The notes beneath the pieces were generated by a model. The model worked only from the letters and a program-made list of their open reading frames with translations, was not told the origin of the DNA and made no database searches. 50,405 nucleotides of DNA from Fibrobacter sp. (lineage in GTDB: Bacteria > Fibrobacterota > Fibrobacteria > Fibrobacterales > Fibrobacteraceae), in the NCBI GenBank assembly GCA_017530965.1, contig JAFXLS010000154.1, forward strand, positions 1 to 50,405, written 5' to 3'. Shown here piece after piece: positions 6,129 through 14,693 of this stretch. A program made the translations under genes and the position numbers. The stretch's first letter is position 1. Every line of letters begins with the position of its first letter.

Positions 6129-8930
6129 TTGTTTATAGGTAGGTTTATTCTGCGCTTCCGCTGGCTGTTTTTATTTGCTGTGTTTGTAGGGCTTGCTCAG
6201 GCCCAGCTTTTGGACATGTCCGAAATGTCCGAGAGCTATATGGTCGAAAATAAGATCCATAAGGTCAAGGTCGAAGGAACCGTCCATATGGATGATCGCG
6301 CTGTCCTTAGCCGTATCGGTATTCGTGATGGTCAAAGCTATTCCCCGACGGCTCTAACCGAAAAGGTTCAGTCCTCGGTGACGTCCCTTTACAAGTCCGG
6401 TCTCTTTGACGACGTGACTGCTTGGATTGACTACGTGGGTGATGGCACCGATGTGGACCTCATTTTTAAGATTAAGGAACTCCCTGCATTGGATACTACG
6501 GTGTTCGAAGGCCCCGATGAAGTGTCCGAAGAAGATTTGAAGCTGAAAATCCGCCTGATTCCGGGCCAGGTTTACAGCAAGAGCCAGCTGGAACGTGATC
6601 GCCAGGCTATTTTGGAATACTACCGCGCCGAAGGCTACCTGCTTGCCGAAGTGGGCTACCGCGAAACTCCGGTGGACGAAAACAAGAATATGGTGACTTT
6701 CATTGTCCGTGAAGGCGAAAAGGTGAAGGTCCGCCAGTTCGATATCCAGGGTAACGACCATGTGCCTGCCGAAGACATCATGGAACATATGGTGACCAAG
6801 TTGGACCAGTGGTGGGGCGGCGGTGAATTTAAGGAAAATATCTTTGAAGCGGACCGCGACACGGTGTTGAACGCTATCCGCCATTTCGGTTACCTGGATG
6901 CGGAACTTACTGAATATAGCGCCGAATACCTGCCGGACTCTTCCTGCCTGTTCTACATGGGCCGTATGGTGCCGCTGGGCGAAAACTTGGAAGTCCTTTA
7001 CAAGCAGATGAACCTGGCTTTGGGCGATTCTGCCACGCCGCTTTACAAGATGGCAGGCAAGCCGACCATGCAGGTGACCCACGTCTTTAGACAGCACCGC
7101 GAAGTGGGTGCGATGCCTTGGGTGACTAGACCTAAGGTCATGGTCAAGACTGAAGAAGATGCCTGGAAAATGTTGAATGACATTATCCGTTACGAAAGTG
7201 CCCGCAAGGAACTTCTGGAAATCGTGGACGGTCGCAAGTGGAACAACTCGAAGATTAACGAGCTCCGCAAGATCAAGAAGCGTTCTACTTACGAAGAAAA
7301 ACTCATGGTCCGTTACATGATCGAAGACATGTTCCCGGCCCTCAACAAGTACGACAATATCAAGACTTCTAGCGCCATTCTGGTTCATATCCACATGAAC
7401 GAAGGCCGCCGGTACTATATGGGTTCGTTGCATTTCTCGGGTAACGAGGTGCTGAACGACAAGATGCTCAAGTATGCATTCCGCCTTGATAGCGGTGAAG
7501 TCTTCGATCAATACAAGTACGACGCCTCTCGCAAGGCCCTTCTGGATTCCTACCGCGAAGACGGTTACCTGTTTGCCCAGTACGAAGAAACCCGTACCTT
7601 TGAAAATGATTCTGTCGTGAACCTGTCATACAAGATGACCGAAGGCCTGCCGGCTCAGATTCACAAGGTTCATATTCACGGCAACACCAAGACCAACGAA
7701 AAGGTGATTCGCCGCGAAGTGCGCCTGTATCCGGGTGATACCTATCGCCAGTCCTCTTTGGAACGTAGCTTCCGCGAAATCATGCAGCTGAACTACTTCG
7801 ACATGGTCGTGCCCGACATCAAGGTGGTGGGTGAACAAGAAGTGGACCTCGACTTTACCGTGCAAGAAAAGGAAGCCGGTACTGGTCAGTTCAGCTTGGG
7901 TGTTTCTTATAGCGAAAGCGATGGCGTCGTGGGTACGGCAAGCGTGTCGATTCCGAACTGCTGTATGGGTGATGGCCAGGCTGCTTCCTTTAGCGTGGAA
8001 TACGGTGCTGACAAGAAGAGTGCTTCTATTAGCTTCCAGGAACCTTGGTTCCTCGACAAGCCCATTACCTTGGGTACAAGCCTCAGCTATTCTTGGTGGA
8101 ACATGTCCAAGTACGATGACCCCGACATTACCCGTTACGGTGGTTCTGTTTACTTGGGTAAGCGCCTCAAGTGGCCCGATGACTACTTCTATGGCCAGAT
8201 CGGTTACAGCTGGCTCATGAACAAGCAGGGTCCCAACATCGACGACAGCTACGTGGTTTACACCGGTGTGGAATCTGCTTTGAACTTCCGCCTGTTGCGT
8301 GATGACAAGAACCTGCCGCAGTTCCCCACCGAAGGTTCCCGCTATGTGCTGGATATCCAGTGGGCTGACGACGCCTTGTTCAGCGACTTCAACTTCGTGA
8401 AGACGGAACTTACCATCAAGTGGTGGTTCCCCCTGTTCCGCGACCGCTTGGCGATTGCTCTTACCAACCAGTACGGTGTGATTATTGGTGACCAGTTGCA
8501 GTACCGCACTCTTTACACCATGGGCGGTGTCATGGGTTACGAAGGTATGATGCGTGGTTACAGCTCGGGCTCTATCGGCTACCGTCGTTTGGGCCGCAGC
8601 TACCAGTACACGGGTGCTGAACTTCAGCTTGGCCTTGTGCCCCAGACCTTCTACCTGTTGCCCTTCTTCTTCGATGCAGGTAACGTATTCGGTGAACGCT
8701 ACAACCCGCGTACCAAGGTCCCGAAGCCGAGCAGAAGTCCGCTTAGCGAATGGGATCCCACCAGCCTCAAGAAGGATATCGGTTTCGGTTTCCGCGTGAT
8801 TGTGCCGATGCTCGGTATTATCGGATTCGACTTTGCCTGGCCGCTTGATGTGGGCGAAACCTATAGCGGTACTCAGCGCACCGAAGTGGGCGACATGCAG
8901 TTCAACTTTGTTATCGGTCAGGGATTCTAA
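6129..8930 (+). CDS. bamA: Outer-membrane protein assembly factor BamA (Omp85)
   Basis: Central component of the machine that folds beta-barrel proteins into the outer membrane. After a signal peptide ending LAQA, several POTRA repeats occupy roughly the first 550 residues. A C-terminal Omp85 barrel begins around GTGQFSLGVSYSES. The conserved loop-6 motif, usually VRGF/Y, appears as MRGY (residues 808-811). At about 933 residues it is longer than the roughly 800 of enterobacterial BamA. The extra length is a charged segment of about 130 residues (about 275-405) between the POTRA repeats. No ATG or strong ribosome site is available. TTG 6117 lies inside the -10-like box, so TTG 6129 is preferred, with some doubt. 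skp follows ten bases downstream, a classic pairing. Confidence 0.93.
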   Translation: MFIGRFILRFRWLFLFAVFVGLAQAQLLDMSEMSESYMVENKIHKVKVEGTVHMDDRAVLSRIGIRDGQSYSPTALTEKVQSSVTSLYKSGLFDDVTAWIDYVGDGTDVDLIFKIKELPALDTTVFEGPDEVSEEDLKLKIRLIPGQVYSKSQLERDRQAILEYYRAEGYLLAEVGYRETPVDENKNMVTFIVREGEKVKVRQFDIQGNDHVPAEDIMEHMVTKLDQWWGGGEFKENIFEADRDTVLNAIRHFGYLDAELTEYSAEYLPDSSCLFYMGRMVPLGENLEVLYKQMNLALGDSATPLYKMAGKPTMQVTHVFRQHREVGAMPWVTRPKVMVKTEEDAWKMLNDIIRYESARKELLEIVDGRKWNNSKINELRKIKKRSTYEEKLMVRYMIEDMFPALNKYDNIKTSSAILVHIHMNEGRRYYMGSLHFSGNEVLNDKMLKYAFRLDSGEVFDQYKYDASRKALLDSYREDGYLFAQYEETRTFENDSVVNLSYKMTEGLPAQIHKVHIHGNTKTNEKVIRREVRLYPGDTYRQSSLERSFREIMQLNYFDMVVPDIKVVGEQEVDLDFTVQEKEAGTGQFSLGVSYSESDGVVGTASVSIPNCCMGDGQAASFSVEYGADKKSASISFQEPWFLDKPITLGTSLSYSWWNMSKYDDPDITRYGGSVYLGKRLKWPDDYFYGQIGYSWLMNKQGPNIDDSYVVYTGVESALNFRLLRDDKNLPQFPTEGSRYVLDIQWADDALFSDFNFVKTELTIKWWFPLFRDRLAIALTNQYGVIIGDQLQYRTLYTMGGVMGYEGMMRGYSSGSIGYRRLGRSYQYTGAELQLGLVPQTFYLLPFFFDAGNVFGERYNPRTKVPKPSRSPLSEWDPTSLKKDIGFGFRVIVPMLGIIGFDFAWPLDVGETYSGTQRTEVGDMQFNFVIGQGF

Positions 8931-8939
8931 GGAGGCTTT

Positions 8940-9455
8940 ATGCTTAAGCGTCTGCTGATAGTTTTAGTGCTTGCGTTTGCGACCGTGTCGTTTGCCGAAG
9001 ACGGTCTGCGCATTGCGCATGTGGACTCCAAGCTGATCTTTGACGGCTACAAGGGCACCAAGAAGGCCCAGGAAGAATATGACCGTCAGGTGGCCAAGTG
9101 GGAACAGCAGGGCAACTTGCTGCAGAAGGAACTGGCCGCCATCAAAGAAAAGCTCGATAAGCAGGTGCTTATGCTCAGCGACGAAAAGAAGCGTGAACTT
9201 GAAGCCGAGTACAACAAGAAGGACTTGGAACTCAAGAACTTTATTGACCGCGTGTACGGCCGTAAGGGTGAACTGATTTCTGAAAATGAAAAGGTGAGTG
9301 GCCCGATCATTCAGCTAATCCGTAAGGCCATTAACGAAATTGCCCTGCAAGAAGGCTACGACATGGTGGTCGACCGTGCAACCGGCGCCGTGGTGTTCTG
9401 GAAAAAAGAGAACGACCTGACCCAGAAAGTTCTGGATTACCTGAACAACAGATAA
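8940..9455 (+). CDS. skp: Skp/OmpH-family periplasmic chaperone
   Basis: Predicted periplasmic holdase that keeps outer-membrane proteins soluble on their way to BamA. The 171-residue protein starts with a clear signal peptide (residues 1-19, cleaved after SFA). RIAHVDSKLIFDGYKGTKKAQEEY follows the OmpH family pattern of a short strand and long helices. Residues about 45-120 are strongly charged and helical, forming the coiled-coil arms. The length is typical. Its ATG is preceded by a strong AAGGAGG, and it begins ten bases after the bamA stop, so the two are almost certainly one operon ending at the hairpin at 9481-9516. Confidence 0.9.
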   Translation: MLKRLLIVLVLAFATVSFAEDGLRIAHVDSKLIFDGYKGTKKAQEEYDRQVAKWEQQGNLLQKELAAIKEKLDKQVLMLSDEKKRELEAEYNKKDLELKNFIDRVYGRKGELISENEKVSGPIIQLIRKAINEIALQEGYDMVVDRATGAVVFWKKENDLTQKVLDYLNNR

Positions 9456-9480
9456 TCGAGCCAAGACAATTTAATTAACA

Positions 9481-9516
9481 AAAAAGAGCAATGAAATTTT
9501 TTTCATTGCTCTTTTT
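9481..9516. terminator. Terminator after bamA-skp, also usable from the minus strand
   Basis: A perfect 16-bp stem (9481-9496 with 9501-9516) starts with an A run and ends with a T run, so it can act in both directions between skp and the convergent sugar transferase gene. Confidence 0.88.
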
Positions 9517-9523
9517 AAATTTT

Positions 9524-9542
9524 ACACTACACACTACACACT
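9524..9542. repeat. Heptamer tandem repeat (ACACTAC)n
   Basis: Two full copies and one partial copy of ACACTAC sit between the terminator and the stop codon of the sugar transferase gene. The same heptamer recurs at 13608-13633, just after the second sugar transferase gene. Confidence 0.6.
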
Positions 9543-9544
9543 GA

Positions 9545-10717
9545 TTAATATGCGCCTTCGCCCTTGAACACGACCTTGAAGGTTTTCAGAATCAGGGAGA
9601 AGTCGTCGCCCAGTTTTCCGTTACGCTTGATGTAGTCGTTGTCCAGGCGCATCTGGCCTTCGAAGCTGATGTTGCTGCGGCCGCTGACCTGCCAAATGCA
9701 GGTGAGACCTGGCGTTACGGAAAGACGCATGCGGTGCCAGGGCTCGTATTCCGCCACTTCGGACGGAATCGGCGGGCGCGGACCTACGATAGACATGTCA
9801 CCCTTGATGATGTTGAAGAACTGCGGCAGTTCGTCGAGGCTGAACTTGCGGAGCACGTGACCGAACGGGTAGATACGCGGGTCGTTCTTCATCTTGAACG
9901 TCTTGCCGCCCGTTTCGTTCTGGGCCATGAGTTCCTTTTTGCGTTCTTCGGCATCCACGTACATGCTGCGGAACTTGTACATGGTGAACAGCTTGCCGTT
10001 CTTGCCTACGCGGGTCTGTTTAAAGATGACAGGACCCTTGGGGTCGCTGAGCTTGACGGCTGCAGCGCAGAACAGGAGCAGCGGAGAGCAGAGCACGATT
10101 GCAATGCTGGTACAGGTCACGTCCACAAAACGCTTGACCATGTGGCGGTAACGAATGGTGTGCGGGTGTTCCCAGATGTGGTCGAGGTTCAGTCGCGTCA
10201 GTGAGAAGAATCGGCCATTGGCGCTGTTGAAATCCTTGATTTTTTCTTCGAGTTCCAGGTTCTCTTTTTCTTGGAGGCCTGAGTAAACGTATGCTTCGAA
10301 GATGGGCTTTTTGGGGTTGATGCGGAGCGTCTGGATAAGGCCCGCGTCGTTCAGCTTGTGCAAAATCTCTTTGCGGATAGACTCTAGCACCGAGAGGTCG
10401 GAATTCAGCAAGATGATGCCAAGACCGCTACCGTCGGAAAGGTAGCCCAGCACATCGATAAAGCGCAAGTGCGAAAACATGGTCAAGATGCTAATTCGCC
10501 AGGTGTTCTCGACGGTCTTGTTGGGGCTGCCCCAACCGAAGAAGTCGTACTGGTGCGAATACATCTTGATGTACAGGAATGGCTTACGGGTGCGGTTTGC
10601 ACGCATAAATTCTTCGTTCAAACGCGTTCTGAAGAGCTTTGCCGGATAGACAATGTTCTTCAATTTTTGCTCATCTAGAATGGAGCCAATAGCTGGATTG
10701 ACGGATTCCTGTTCCAT
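9545..10717 (-). CDS. Phosphoglycosyl transferase (bacterial sugar transferase, WcaJ/PglC type)
   Basis: Predicted to transfer a sugar 1-phosphate from a UDP-sugar to undecaprenyl phosphate, the first membrane step of polysaccharide repeat-unit synthesis. The C-terminal 190 residues form the family catalytic domain. A hydrophobic re-entrant segment lies near residues 200-225. FKQTRVGKNGKLFTMYKFRSM, the catalytic Asp-Glu in SLDELPQ, GDMSIVGPRPP and TPGLTCIWQVSGRS follow. The N-terminal 180 residues are not the usual four transmembrane helices. They are soluble, with spacing reminiscent of a degenerate GGDEF-like fold (RANRTRKPFLYIKM, then SDGSGLGIILLNSD). Glycan specificity cannot be read from sequence. 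The ATG follows TATATTTC by five bases with no ribosome site. hom is transcribed divergently. Confidence 0.87.
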   Translation of the reverse strand: MEQESVNPAIGSILDEQKLKNIVYPAKLFRTRLNEEFMRANRTRKPFLYIKMYSHQYDFFGWGSPNKTVENTWRISILTMFSHLRFIDVLGYLSDGSGLGIILLNSDLSVLESIRKEILHKLNDAGLIQTLRINPKKPIFEAYVYSGLQEKENLELEEKIKDFNSANGRFFSLTRLNLDHIWEHPHTIRYRHMVKRFVDVTCTSIAIVLCSPLLLFCAAAVKLSDPKGPVIFKQTRVGKNGKLFTMYKFRSMYVDAEERKKELMAQNETGGKTFKMKNDPRIYPFGHVLRKFSLDELPQFFNIIKGDMSIVGPRPPIPSEVAEYEPWHRMRLSVTPGLTCIWQVSGRSNISFEGQMRLDNDYIKRNGKLGDDFSLILKTFKVVFKGEGAY

Positions 10718-10722
10718 GCTTT

Positions 10723-10730
10723 GAAATATA
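10723..10730 (-). promoter_or_regulatory. -10-like element TATATTTC for the sugar transferase gene
   Basis: On the minus strand it ends five bases before the ATG, the same arrangement as coaX and trpS, consistent with a leaderless mRNA. Confidence 0.42.
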
Positions 10731-10744
10731 GCAAAACTTTTTTC

Positions 10745-10752
10745 TATCTTTA
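10745..10752 (+). promoter_or_regulatory. -10-like element TATCTTTA for hom
   Basis: Lies 30 bases before the hom ATG, leaving a short leader that contains GGAG. It forms the divergent promoter region with the minus-strand sugar transferase gene. Confidence 0.4.
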
Positions 10753-10782
10753 CGCCGTAAAAATTTAAAATGGAGACGCCCT

Positions 10783-12072
10783 ATGCTGCGTATTGGACTT
10801 ATTGGTACTGGAACCGTCGGTGGCGGTGTTATTCAGATTCTTGAACAGAAGATTGCTGAATACAAGGAAAAGCTCGGTGTTGAACTCGAACTGGCTTGCA
10901 TCTGCGCAAAGTCTGAAGAAGAAGTTGCCCCGTACAAGGCAAAGGGCTACAAGGTTTCGACCAACGCTGACGAAATGATTGCCGGCAACGATATCGACGT
11001 GCTGGTGGAACTTGCCGGTGGCTACAACATGCCGCGCAAGTGGATTCTCGCTGCTCTCGAAAGCGGCAAGCACGTGGTGACTGCAAACAAGGCTCTCCTC
11101 GCCAAGTACGGCCACGAAATTTTCCCGCTTGCAGCCAAGAACGGTCTGCATGTGCTGTTCGAAGCAGCCGTGGGCGGTGGCATTCCTATCATCCGTAGCC
11201 TGCAGGAAGGCTTGCTCGGTTCTACTGTGGAACATCTGAGCTGCATCATTAACGGTACTTGTAACTACATCCTCAGCCGCATGGCCGATGAAGGCCTGGA
11301 CTTCGACGTGGTTCTGAAGGATGCCCAGAAGCTCGGCTTTGCCGAAGCTGACCCGACCTTCGATATCGAAGGTATCGACTCCGCTCACAAGACTGCCTTG
11401 CTCGCTAGCCTCTGCAGCGGCAAGCGCGTGGACTTCGAAAAGATTCACGTGACGGGTATTTCCAAGATTACCGCCCAGGATATCGCATTCGCCAAGGAAC
11501 TTGGCTGCTGCGTGAAGCTCCTCGGCATCTATCACCGCGACGGTGACCGCGTGGACGCCCGTGTCCATCCGTGCTTCGTTTCTAACGAAAACCTGCTTTC
11601 TAACGTGAACGGCGTGATCAATGCCGTGTACCTGAAGTGCGACAACCTGGGCGAAACCGTTCAGACTGGCGCCGGCGCCGGCCGTCTCCCGACCGCCTCT
11701 GCCGTGGTCGCTGACCTTGTTTCCTTGGCTCGCTCTGTGGATCAGGGTAGCCGCAAGGCTCTCCCCATGGGTTGGTTCAACGTGGACAACTCCGCTACGC
11801 TGGTGCCGATTTCCGAAACCACCGCCCGCTACTATCTGCGCTTCACTTCCCGTGACGCTTGCGGTGTGCTCGCCAAGATTACCAGCATCTTGGCCGAAAA
11901 CAAGATTTCCATCGAGACCATTATCCAGAAGAACGTGAACGATCCGGGTAAGGTTTCTGTGGTGGTCATCACCGAAAAGACCCAGGATTGCAAGGCTTCG
12001 AAGGCTGTGGATGCCATCGACGCACTGCCCGAAATTGTGGAAAAGAGCCAGGTTATCCGTTTCCTCGCGTAA
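10783..12072 (+). CDS. hom: Homoserine dehydrogenase
   Basis: Reduces aspartate semialdehyde to homoserine, the branch point to threonine and methionine. The 429-residue monofunctional enzyme begins with the nucleotide-binding GLIGTGTVGGGV. The substrate-domain signature follows, with NGTCNYILSRM and then GFAEADPTFDIEGIDSAHK, including the catalytic lysine. A C-terminal ACT domain (about residues 350-429, YYLRFTSRDACGVLAKI) suggests allosteric control, commonly by threonine. No aspartokinase domain is fused. ATG 10783 has GGAG at a good distance. The next gene, a sugar transferase, starts 42 bases later behind its own promoter-like box and looks functionally unrelated. Confidence 0.96.
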   Translation: MLRIGLIGTGTVGGGVIQILEQKIAEYKEKLGVELELACICAKSEEEVAPYKAKGYKVSTNADEMIAGNDIDVLVELAGGYNMPRKWILAALESGKHVVTANKALLAKYGHEIFPLAAKNGLHVLFEAAVGGGIPIIRSLQEGLLGSTVEHLSCIINGTCNYILSRMADEGLDFDVVLKDAQKLGFAEADPTFDIEGIDSAHKTALLASLCSGKRVDFEKIHVTGISKITAQDIAFAKELGCCVKLLGIYHRDGDRVDARVHPCFVSNENLLSNVNGVINAVYLKCDNLGETVQTGAGAGRLPTASAVVADLVSLARSVDQGSRKALPMGWFNVDNSATLVPISETTARYYLRFTSRDACGVLAKITSILAENKISIETIIQKNVNDPGKVSVVVITEKTQDCKASKAVDAIDALPEIVEKSQVIRFLA

Positions 12073-12099
12073 TGGATCGCCTTTTGGGCTCGAATTTTG

Positions 12100-12107
12100 T
12101 AGTTTAA
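12100..12107 (+). promoter_or_regulatory. -10-like element TAGTTTAA for the second sugar transferase gene
   Basis: A weaker TAnnTTTG-like match seven bases before the ATG. No ribosome site is visible. Confidence 0.3.
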
Positions 12108-12114
12108 GGTCGAT

Positions 12115-13566
12115 ATGATTCGCGCTGCTACATTGGAACGCATCCTTGTTGTCCTGTCGGACTTCGTTGCGTTGTCGATTTGTTTTGCTCTCGCTTTCTG
12201 GGTGCAGTTCCACAGTGGTTGGATTGTAGACAAGTTTGACCCGAGCAAGGCTTTTGTCGATTACGCCCACATGGGCCTTGTGTTGAATGTGGGGTGGATC
12301 TTCCTATTTATTTGTGCTGGACTTTACCGTTCCTGGTTGCTCATGTCGAGAACGCACCAGATTTTGCGCGTGTTGCGTGCGGTGCTGATAGGCATTGTGC
12401 TAATTATAGTGGTACTGTTCGGTGTCGAATTTATTAGCAAGATTGTAGCAAACGAACCTCTCAGTAGCGGTTACCTTTACGGATCGCGCTTTCCGTGGAT
12501 TTTTATTTACGGAGGCTTTGCGCTTTTTTTGGTGGTGCTTTTCAGAATGGTAATTTATCGTTGCCTACGACGACTCTTGAGTCTCGGCTTTGGCGCAAAC
12601 AACATTCTTGTGTTAGGTGCGACCGAGGCTGGTAAGAAGATTGCTGAAGCATTGGCGAAGACTCCCGAACGGGGGCAACGCGTTGTGGGCTTTGTGGATG
12701 AACGTTTCCAGGTCATGGAACATGAATTTGCGAATGTACCGGTGCTCGGCAAGTATTCGGATCTGGCTACGCTTATCAAGAAGTACAAGGTGACGGGCAT
12801 CATCATCGCTCATGACAGTTCTTCGCCGCAAGAAATCATGCGCGTGCTTGTGTGGGTGTGCGACCAGCCGGTTCATATTTACTTGGTGCCTGAACTCTAC
12901 AGCGTGGTGCATGGACAGTTCAAGGCGAACCTGGTTTATGGTTTTGAATTGCAGGAACTGTTTGCGTTTACCATGCCCTTGTGGCAGGTGCGCGTCAAAC
13001 GCGTCATCGATATTCTGTTTGGAGCTTTCCTCGGAATTATTTCGTTCCCGGTTTGTGTGCTTGCCGCTATTGCGATTAAGCTGGAAGACCACGGCCCGGT
13101 GTTTTACTCGCAGGAACGTATTGGTCTGTATGGTAAGCCGTTTACGGTGTTCAAGTTCCGTACGATGCGTACCGATGCCGAAAAGTTCGGTGCCCAGTGG
13201 GCGACCAAGGACGACCCCCGTATTACCAAGGTGGGCAAGTTCCTTCGCAAGACCCGTATCGATGAACTTCCGCAGATTTTGTGTGTGCTTAAAGGCGACA
13301 TGAGCATGGTGGGCCCGCGCCCGGAACGTGCCGTGTTCATTGCCAAACTTCGTGAAGAAATTCCGTTCTATATTAGCCGCCTGAAAATGAAACCGGGCTT
13401 GACCGGTTGGGCTCAGGTGTGTCACCATTACGATACCAGCACCGAAGACGTGAAAATCAAGTTGCAGTACGACATGTATTACTTCGAAAACATGAGCCTG
13501 CTTCTTGACTTCCAGATTTTGGTGCGCACAGTGTATGTGGTGCTGACCGGAAAAGGAGCGCAGTAG
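12115..13566 (+). CDS. Polyprenyl phosphoglycosyl transferase (WbaP/WcaJ type)
   Basis: Predicted inner-membrane enzyme that loads the first sugar phosphate onto undecaprenyl phosphate. The 483-residue product has the classic long layout. Four N-terminal transmembrane helices (about residues 10-170) come first, then a Rossmann-like CoA-binding-type domain beginning NNILVLGATEAGKKIAEAL. A fifth membrane segment (about 300-320) precedes the catalytic domain. There, QERIGLYGKPFTVFKFRTMR, the Asp-Glu in RIDELPQ, GDMSMVGPRPER and KPGLTGWAQV are intact. It shares only the catalytic domain with the transferase encoded at 9545-10717, so the two may start different glycans. A heptamer repeat array begins just after its stop codon. 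Confidence 0.93.
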   Translation: MIRAATLERILVVLSDFVALSICFALAFWVQFHSGWIVDKFDPSKAFVDYAHMGLVLNVGWIFLFICAGLYRSWLLMSRTHQILRVLRAVLIGIVLIIVVLFGVEFISKIVANEPLSSGYLYGSRFPWIFIYGGFALFLVVLFRMVIYRCLRRLLSLGFGANNILVLGATEAGKKIAEALAKTPERGQRVVGFVDERFQVMEHEFANVPVLGKYSDLATLIKKYKVTGIIIAHDSSSPQEIMRVLVWVCDQPVHIYLVPELYSVVHGQFKANLVYGFELQELFAFTMPLWQVRVKRVIDILFGAFLGIISFPVCVLAAIAIKLEDHGPVFYSQERIGLYGKPFTVFKFRTMRTDAEKFGAQWATKDDPRITKVGKFLRKTRIDELPQILCVLKGDMSMVGPRPERAVFIAKLREEIPFYISRLKMKPGLTGWAQVCHHYDTSTEDVKIKLQYDMYYFENMSLLLDFQILVRTVYVVLTGKGAQ

Positions 13567-13567
13567 G

Positions 13568-13633
13568 GTGTGAAGTGTGAAATGTGAAGTGACTAAAGAA
13601 TAATTCCACATTACACACTACACACTACACATT
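13568..13633. repeat. Heptamer repeats forming an imperfect inverted repeat
   Basis: The left half has three heptamers of the GTGTGAA type (13568-13588). The right half has ACATTAC, ACACTAC, ACACTAC and a partial copy (13608-13633). The two halves are roughly complementary, so the RNA could fold back. The region fills most of the gap between the sugar transferase gene and nadC. Confidence 0.55.
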
Positions 13634-13653
13634 TTAACAATAGGTACTAAGTT

Positions 13654-14517
13654 ATGTACGGTGATAATTCTACTCCAGTTTTTCCTACCGAAGACGCTCT
13701 GACTATGATCCGTCTGGCTTTGGCTGAAGACGTGCGCACGGGTGACGTGACCAGTGAATGGACGATTCCTGCCGACCAAAAGCAGCATGCCCGCCTGATT
13801 GCAAAAGAAGATGGCGTGCTCGCAGGCCTTCCGGTGATTGAACTCGTGTTCCAGGAACTTAAGGCAAACGTGAAGGTGACGCTCCACAAGAAAGACGGCG
13901 ATGTCGTGAAGAAGGGTGACCTGATTGCCGAAATGGACGGCACGACGCACGAACTCTTGACGGGCGAACGCACGCTTTTGAATTTTATCCAGCAGCTTTC
14001 CGGTGTGGCAACGGTTGCCCATACGTTCCAGGAAGCTTTGAAGGCTGGCAAAACTAAAGTTCTCGATACCCGCAAGACGGTTCCCGGTTTCCGCACCTTG
14101 CAGAAGTACGCTGTTCGCGTGGGTGGCGGTTCAAACCATCGCATGGGTCTCTTTGACATGGTGCTGGTGAAGGACAACCACATTGCTGCAGCAGGTGGCG
14201 TTCTCCAGGCGCTCGAAGTCGTGAAGAAGAACAACAAGCAGAACTTGATGGTCGAAATGGAAGTCGAAAATTTTGACCAGCTGCGCGCACTCTTGAACAA
14301 GGGTGTTGACGTCATCATGCTCGACAACATGAGCAACGAAATGATGGCCGAAGCCTTGAAGATTATCAAGGAAAGCGGCGACAAGGTGTTGGTCGAAGGT
14401 TCCGGCAACATGACGCTCGAACGCGCCAAGGAAATCGCGACACTCGGCCTCGACTATATTTCGGTCGGCGCTCTTACACATAGTGTAAAGGCTCTCGACA
14501 TTTCCATGAGAATATAA
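13654..14517 (+). CDS. nadC: Nicotinate-nucleotide pyrophosphorylase (quinolinate phosphoribosyltransferase)
   Basis: Converts quinolinate and PRPP to nicotinate mononucleotide with release of CO2 in de novo NAD synthesis. The length of 287 residues is standard. Family signatures seen include the N-terminal LAEDVRTGDVTSEW and GERTLLNFIQQLSGVAT. The substrate-binding block DTRKTVPGFRTLQKYAVRVGGG with SNHRMGLFDMVLVKDNH follows. The barrel-end motifs MLDNMS, VEGSGNM and LDYISVGALTHSVKALDISM complete the set. nadA and nadB are not in this window. No strong ribosome site precedes the ATG (a weak AGGT lies about 10 bases upstream). A terminator follows at 14593. Confidence 0.97.
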   Translation: MYGDNSTPVFPTEDALTMIRLALAEDVRTGDVTSEWTIPADQKQHARLIAKEDGVLAGLPVIELVFQELKANVKVTLHKKDGDVVKKGDLIAEMDGTTHELLTGERTLLNFIQQLSGVATVAHTFQEALKAGKTKVLDTRKTVPGFRTLQKYAVRVGGGSNHRMGLFDMVLVKDNHIAAAGGVLQALEVVKKNNKQNLMVEMEVENFDQLRALLNKGVDVIMLDNMSNEMMAEALKIIKESGDKVLVEGSGNMTLERAKEIATLGLDYISVGALTHSVKALDISMRI

Positions 14518-14592
14518 CAGACCGTTCGCACCAATGGCCCAAAAGGGGTGTCTAGACTCCTTTTAGACGGCTGAAAAATACATCTTTCTTAT

Positions 14593-14630
14593 AAGGGTAT
14601 TGAAATCTTTACAGTACCCTTTCTTTTTTC
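14593..14630 (+). terminator. Terminator after nadC
   Basis: Arms 14593-14602 and 14612-14621 pair over 10 bp with one G-T wobble, followed by a T-rich tract. The tract merges into the promoter-like element of the next gene. Confidence 0.7.
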
Positions 14631-14638
14631 TATTTTGG
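14631..14638 (+). promoter_or_regulatory. -10-like element TATTTTGG and leader hairpin for maeB
   Basis: TATTTTGG lies 55 bases before the maeB ATG. The leader then holds a small perfect hairpin, CGCGAAA (14641-14647) with TTTCGCG (14655-14661), and AAGGAG before the start. Whether the hairpin is regulatory is unknown. Confidence 0.35.
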
Positions 14639-14693
14639 GGCGCGAAAATTGAACTTTCGCGGCTTGGATGCTGGCGAAAATAAGGAGAAAAGA

